DNA of 15,343 nt from NCBI GenBank assembly GCA_035499355.1, contig DATJYZ010000239.1:1-15343 (forward strand). Direction: 5' to 3'. Positions 7,494 through 15,343 of the stretch are shown here, one piece after another. The DNA is from JAEUPI01 sp035499355 (GTDB taxonomy: Bacteria > Pseudomonadota > Gammaproteobacteria > Burkholderiales > Burkholderiaceae_C). The translations under genes were made by a program, and so were the position numbers. The notes under the pieces were generated by a model that saw only the letters and a program-made list of their open reading frames with translations, was not told where the DNA came from and ran no database searches. The stretch's first letter is position 1. Every line of letters starts with the position of its first letter.

Positions 7494-8975
7494 CTAGCGG
7501 GGCAGCGAAGACGCACCCATCAGGTAGGCGTCGATCGCCCGCGCCGCCTGGCGCCCTTCGCGAATGGCCCACACGATCAGCGACTGGCCCCGTCGCATGT
7601 CACCGGCAGCGAACACCTTGTCGGCGTTCGTGCGGTAGCCGGTACCGTCGTCGGTACCCGCGCGCGCGTTGCCGCGCGCATCCTTGTCGACACCGAACGC
7701 CTCGAGCACCGAGGCCACGGGCGACACGAAGCCCATCGCCAGCAGCACGAGCTCGGCCGGATAGTCCTTCTCGGTGCCTGGCACTTCGACCATCTTGCCG
7801 TCCTGCCACTGCACGTGCACGGTCTTCAGCGCCTTCAGCCTGCCGCCCTTGCCGTCCTTGGCGTCGCCGACGAACTGCTTGGTGGCGATGGCGAACTCGC
7901 GCTCGCAGCCTTCCTCGTGGCTCGAACTCGTGCGCAATTTGGTCGGCCAATAGGGCCACGTCAGCGGTTTGTTCTCGTGCTCTGGCGGCATCGGCATGAG
8001 CTCGAACTGCGTGACGCTGGCCGCGCCGTGCCGGTTGCTGGTACCGACGCAGTCGCTTCCGGTGTCGCCACCGCCGATGACGATCACGTGCCTGCCGGTG
8101 GCGGTGATCTGGCCCTTGATCGTGTCGCCGGCCACCACCTTGTTCTGCTGCGGCAGAAACTCCATCGCGAAGTGCACGCCGTCGAGGTCGCGCCCCGGCA
8201 CCGGCAGGTCACGGCTCGCTTCGGCGCCGCCGGCGAGCAACACAGCGTCGAACTGCGCCTTCAGCTGGTCGGCCGGAATGGTTTCCTTGGCGTCGTTGGT
8301 GACCAGGCTGCCCTTGGGCAGCGTGCCCACCAGCACACCGGTGCGAAACGCGACACCCTCGGCGCGCATTTGTTCGACGCGGCGATCGATGTGCGACTTC
8401 TCCATCTTGAAGTCGGGGATTCCGTAGCGCAGCAGGCCGCCGATGCGGCCATTCTTCTCGAACACGGTGACGTCGTGGCCGGCGCGCGCCAGCTGCTGCG
8501 CTGCCGCGAGACCCGCAGGGCCGGAGCCGACAACGGCTACTTTCTTGCCAGTCTTGGTCGCCGGCGGTAGCGGCCTGACCCAGCCCTCGGCCCACGCGCG
8601 GTCGGCGATCGCGTGCTCGATCGACTTGATGCCCACCGGATCGTCGTTGACATTGAGCGTGCACGCTGCCTCGCAGGGCGCCGGGCACACGCGGCCGGTG
8701 AACTCCGGGAAGTTGTTGGTCGAGTGCAGCACCTCGGCAGCGAGCTCCCACTCGTTGCGGTAGACGAGGTCATTGAAATCGGGGATGACGTTGTTGACCG
8801 GACAGCCACTGTTGCAAAACGGCGTGCCGCAATCCATGCACCGCGCCCCCTGCACCTTGGCCTGGTCGGCGGACAGCGCGATGACGAATTCCTTCCACGT
8901 CTTCAGCCGTTGCGGCACGGGCGCGTAGCCCTCTTCGATGCGCTTGTGCTCAAGAAACCCGGTGACTTTGCCCAT
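7494..8975 (-). CDS. gltD: Glutamate synthase (NADPH) small subunit
   Basis: Beta subunit of NADPH-dependent glutamate synthase. It takes electrons from NADPH through FAD and iron-sulfur clusters to the large subunit. The product is 493 residues, full length. An N-terminal [4Fe-4S] domain has Cys46, Cys49, Cys54 and Cys58 (CMDCGTPFCNSGC) and Cys97, Cys101 and Cys105 (CPAPCEAAC). The FAD site is VAVVGSGPAGLAAAQQLARA with GSGPAG at 150-155 and the acidic strand end at VFEKN. The NADPH site is VIVIGGGDTGSD with GGGDTGSD at 301-308. A C-terminal AAGDMRRGQSLIVWAIREG closes the FAD domain. The ATG at 8975 is chosen because MGKVTGFLEH matches the family start, although no clear Shine-Dalgarno sequence precedes it. 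It follows gltB by 59 bases containing a strong stem-loop. Confidence 0.97.
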   Translation of the reverse strand: MGKVTGFLEHKRIEEGYAPVPQRLKTWKEFVIALSADQAKVQGARCMDCGTPFCNSGCPVNNVIPDFNDLVYRNEWELAAEVLHSTNNFPEFTGRVCPAPCEAACTLNVNDDPVGIKSIEHAIADRAWAEGWVRPLPPATKTGKKVAVVGSGPAGLAAAQQLARAGHDVTVFEKNGRIGGLLRYGIPDFKMEKSHIDRRVEQMRAEGVAFRTGVLVGTLPKGSLVTNDAKETIPADQLKAQFDAVLLAGGAEASRDLPVPGRDLDGVHFAMEFLPQQNKVVAGDTIKGQITATGRHVIVIGGGDTGSDCVGTSNRHGAASVTQFELMPMPPEHENKPLTWPYWPTKLRTSSSHEEGCEREFAIATKQFVGDAKDGKGGRLKALKTVHVQWQDGKMVEVPGTEKDYPAELVLLAMGFVSPVASVLEAFGVDKDARGNARAGTDDGTGYRTNADKVFAAGDMRRGQSLIVWAIREGRQAARAIDAYLMGASSLPR

Positions 8976-8987
8976 GATGTGACGAAC

Positions 8988-9009
8988 GCGGCGCCGCTGA
9001 AGGCGCCGC
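8988..9009 (-). promoter_or_regulatory. Perfect 8-bp stem-loop between gltB and gltD
   Basis: GCGGCGCC at 8988-8995 and GGCGCCGC at 9002-9009 are exact reverse complements around a 6-base loop. All eight pairs are G-C, so the hairpin is very stable. It sits in the 59-bp gap, 12 bases before the gltD start and 25 bases after the gltB stop. No T-run follows. A role in mRNA processing, partial termination or limiting gltD translation is inference. Confidence 0.5.
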
Positions 9010-9034
9010 CTGGTGACTGGTGATGTGCTGTCGT

Positions 9035-13783
<4,749 letters not shown>

Positions 13784-13809
13784 GAGGACTCCCTGGCGGT
13801 GGCAGATCG

Positions 13810-13842
13810 AATCTAATGCACCGCAGCAATGGGCACAATCAA
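13810..13842 (-). promoter_or_regulatory. Tentative gltB promoter in the A+T-rich island
   Basis: On the minus strand TTGATT (13842-13837) could serve as a -35 box. The possible -10 elements are poor: GCATTA (13819-13814) at 17-base spacing, or TAGATT (13815-13810) at 21-base spacing. The site is 27-60 bases upstream of the gltB ATG. The location is sensible because the flanking DNA is the only A+T-rich stretch nearby, but neither pair is a good consensus match. Confidence 0.2.
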
Positions 13843-13844
13843 AA

Positions 13845-13910
13845 ATAAAAGGGGTCAGACCCAATTTAGTGTTGGTCTTGATTAAGGTTGGCAATAAATG
13901 GGGACACATC
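13845..13910 (+). repeat. Pair of imperfect direct repeats (ATAAAWGGGGWCA) in an A+T-rich island
   Basis: ATAAAAGGGGTCAGACCC at 13845-13862 and ATAAATGGGGACACATC at 13894-13910 share ATAAA(A/T)GGGG(T/A)CA and lie 49 bases apart in the same orientation. The first contains the inverted repeat GGGTC-A-GACCC at 13852-13862. GGGGTCAGACCC- and GGGGACA-type sequences are familiar to me as elements near RAYT-type transposase genes in many proteobacteria, and such a gene lies 60 bases away. Read on the minus strand, GGGT-CTG-ACCC followed by CTTTTATTTTT also resembles a weak intrinsic terminator for transcripts coming from aroB. Both readings are inference; the repeats themselves are plain in the sequence. 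Confidence 0.55.
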
Positions 13911-13970
13911 GCATGATGGTGGTGACATTGCGACGATGCAAGAAGCGAGCCGACGGCACGAGCCAAGCTG

Positions 13971-14669
13971 CTAGGAACGTTGACCTTGCCGCCGCGGTCT
14001 GCCTCGCGGCCGAGCTATGAGCGGGCGCGATGTGCGCGCCTGCAGGACTTCCAGGAACTCGGGCGAGGCCACGACCCGGCCGCGCGAGACAGCGGCCTCG
14101 AGCGAGGCCACTCGCTCCACACCGAGGGGCTCTTCGACCAATCCGCGATACGCCGAACAGCGGTCGAACGGCGTATTGCCAAGCGACCAGTACGCTGGCG
14201 CGTCAGTGAGTGAAAACTCCGAACTTAGGCCAGCATGTTGTCGGGCGCTTGACCAGCGGGCCGCCAGCGCCGCCGAAGAAATGCCGGCGCGAACCGGCGC
14301 TTGATCGACATACACCATGGCCTCCAGCACCGCAGGCCCGGGCTCGATCACCGTCGATCGGTAGCGGCCATCCCAGACACTGCCACTGCGCCGGTGCCGC
14401 CGATTGAATCCGGCTGAGAAGCGGCGTCCCAGGACCTGCACGGCTCTGCCCAAACCCGGGGTGCTGGCCGGGGTTCCAAGCAACCAGACGCGCTCGGGCA
14501 ACAAGGCATAGGCATGGATGGCGACCTGCTCCGCGCTGGCCGCGGCTTCCAGCGCGGAAAGGAACGCCGCACGATCGACGTCGTCGCGAAAGACCGGCTG
14601 ACCTCCGTGCCCACGCAGTAGCAGCAGGTGCGCGTGACCGGCGACGGCCAACCGCGTCAAGCGAGCCAC
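13971..14669 (-). CDS. RAYT-like (Y1_Tnp/IS200-like) protein with altered HUH motif
   Basis: Full-length relative (232 residues) of REP-associated tyrosine transposases, single-strand DNA nucleases of the HUH class. The family pattern is clear throughout: MARLTRL, GHAHLLLLRG (11-20), QPVFRDDVDRAAFL (24-37), AIHAYALLP (50-58), LGRRFSAGFNRRH (80-92), VWDGRYRSTVIEP (98-110), YVDQAPVRAG (120-129), WSSARQHAG, YWSLGNTPFDR and a basic PRGRPRR tail (221-227). The metal-binding H-x-H, normally within NHVHLL, reads ERVWLL (59-64), so both histidines are lost. The presumed nucleophile Tyr120 remains. Strand transfer is therefore unlikely, but the frame is uninterrupted, as if kept for DNA binding. The start is GTG at 14669, nine bases after the aroB stop and without a clear ribosome site. 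The aroB stop is in the same frame. It could also be a decaying gene that has not yet acquired a stop. Confidence 0.8.
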   Translation of the reverse strand: MARLTRLAVAGHAHLLLLRGHGGQPVFRDDVDRAAFLSALEAAASAEQVAIHAYALLPERVWLLGTPASTPGLGRAVQVLGRRFSAGFNRRHRRSGSVWDGRYRSTVIEPGPAVLEAMVYVDQAPVRAGISSAALAARWSSARQHAGLSSEFSLTDAPAYWSLGNTPFDRCSAYRGLVEEPLGVERVASLEAAVSRGRVVASPEFLEVLQARTSRPLIARPRGRPRRQGQRS

Positions 14670-14678
14670 GGAAGACGC

Positions 14679-15343
14679 TCAGCCCGCGGCGCTGCCCGCG
14701 ACGACCACCTCGCGCACAAGGCCGTCGGGCGCGCTTCGAAGCGTGGCATGCCCTCGCCCATCGAGCAGCGTGAAGCGGATGTCGCCGTCGCGTGCCTTCT
14801 TGTCGAGGCGCATCAGTTCGAGGTAACGGTCCGGTGTCATGGCCGGGGCTCGCACTGGCAGGCCGCATCGAGCCAGCAGCGCCGCGAGACGCGCCGCGGT
14901 CTGTCCATCGGTCATCCCCAAGCGAGCCGACAACTCTGCTGCCATGACCATGCCGGCGGCAACCGCCTCACCGTGCAGCCAGGTGCCGAAGCCAAGCCCG
15001 GCCTCGATCGCGTGCCCGAAGGTGTGGCCGAAGTTCAGCACGGCGCGCAGGCCACCCTCGCGTTCGTCGCGCACGACGATATCCGCCTTGATCTCGCACG
15101 AGCGCTTGACCGCATGCATCAAAGCCCGTGGGTCGCGAACCAGCAGGTCGTCGACATGGCGCTCGACCCACTCGAAGAACGCCCAATCCGCGATCGGTCC
15201 GTACTTGATCACCTCGGCCAAGCCTGCCCGCAGTTCACGTTCGGGCAGCGTGCTCAGCGAGTCGATGTCGCACACCACCACTGAGGCTGGTGAAAGGCGC
15301 CGATCATGTTCTTGCCCAGCGGATGGTTGATCGCGGTCTTGCC
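14679..15343 (-). CDS. aroB: 3-Dehydroquinate synthase, C-terminal part, with apparent frameshift (5' end outside window)
   Basis: Second enzyme of the shikimate pathway, converting DAHP to 3-dehydroquinate with NAD and a divalent metal. About 221 of roughly 360 residues are present. From the right edge the frame reads GKTAINHPLGKNMIGAFHQP, the conserved substrate and NAD region. It then breaks near 15281 and would end at a TGA at 15256-15254. One base over, the frame continues VVVCDIDSLSTLPERELRAG to the stop at 14679. This part has RAGLAEVIKYG, with the metal-binding Glu and active Lys, then NFGHTFGHAIEAG and LHGEAVAAG with the two metal-binding His. Adding one G at 15281 (CAG GTG GTG GTG) restores an uninterrupted family match, so a one-base loss is evident in this sequence. 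Every residue that matters is intact on either side, which favours a sequencing or assembly error over decay. Confidence 0.9.
   Translation of the reverse strand, partial: QDRDQPSAGQEHDRRLSPASVVVCDIDSLSTLPERELRAGLAEVIKYGPIADWAFFEWVERHVDDLLVRDPRALMHAVKRSCEIKADIVVRDEREGGLRAVLNFGHTFGHAIEAGLGFGTWLHGEAVAAGMVMAAELSARLGMTDGQTAARLAALLARCGLPVRAPAMTPDRYLELMRLDKKARDGDIRFTLLDGRGHATLRSAPDGLVREVVVAGSAAG
15279..15284 (-). other. Single-base frameshift site within aroB
   Basis: On the minus strand the sequence CCT CAG TGG TGG TGT GCG leaves the AroB frame. With one extra G it would be CCT CAG GTG GTG GTG TGC GAC, giving PQVVVCD as expected for the family. The loss is next to a GTG-GTG-GTG run, a context where small indels and read errors are common. 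Confidence 0.85.

Noticed and set aside
13971..14669. An active insertion sequence
   Set aside because: The catalytic histidines are replaced, no terminal inverted repeats or target duplication are seen around the gene, and RAYT-type genes are generally single-copy and not self-mobilising.
14203..14868. Minus-strand frame of 221 codons across the aroB-RAYT junction
   Set aside because: It runs through both genes in a different frame, is Arg/Gly/Ala-rich and has no family pattern.
14628..15284. Plus-strand frame of 218 codons opposite aroB
   Set aside because: Shadow of aroB, whose metal-binding motifs on the minus strand are clear.

Overview
The window comes from a high-GC Gram-negative bacterium, most likely a betaproteobacterium of the Burkholderiales. 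The reasons are the GC-rich third codon positions, the gene order mlaF-E-D-A-C-B with mlaA inside the operon, and gltB-gltD lying near aroB. All of this was read by eye; genus cannot be fixed without a search.

Layout, left to right. (1) 1-1849, minus strand: the start of an ABC importer operon, with a periplasmic substrate-binding protein followed by a permease that runs off the left edge; their stop and start codons overlap as TGATG. (2) 1976-3421, plus strand: zwf (glucose-6-phosphate dehydrogenase), divergent from the importer across a 126-bp region that carries CACCGG half-sites. (3) 3444-7297, minus strand: a complete Mla phospholipid-trafficking operon in the order mlaF, mlaE, mlaD, mlaA, mlaC, mlaB, meeting zwf tail to tail. 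(4) 7494-13783, minus strand: gltB and gltD, the two subunits of NADPH glutamate synthase, with a perfect 8-bp stem-loop between them. (5) 13784-13970: an A+T-rich island with two GGGGTCA/GGGGACA-type repeats. (6) 13971-14669, minus strand: a full-length relative of REP-associated tyrosine transposases (RAYT) whose HUH metal-binding histidines are replaced. (7) 14679-15343, minus strand: the C-terminal part of aroB, which carries an apparent one-base frameshift near 15281 and runs off the right edge.

How the genes work together. MlaFEDB form the inner-membrane ABC complex, MlaC is the periplasmic lipid shuttle, and MlaA is the outer-membrane lipoprotein, so the whole pathway is encoded in one transcript. 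GltB and GltD make glutamate from glutamine and 2-oxoglutarate using NADPH, which the zwf product helps supply. The importer is of the AfuA/FbpA type, but the tyrosine pair used for ferric iron is absent and a His-Asp pair stands in that place. With zwf divergent from it, a phosphorylated-sugar substrate is a reasonable hypothesis.

The least ordinary part is 13784-14681: an intact but catalytically altered RAYT-like gene joined closely to aroB, with element-like repeats between it and gltB. The rest is housekeeping sequence with essentially no room for unrecognised genes; no gene-free gap exceeds 200 bp. I found no tRNA, rRNA, CRISPR array or intact insertion sequence.
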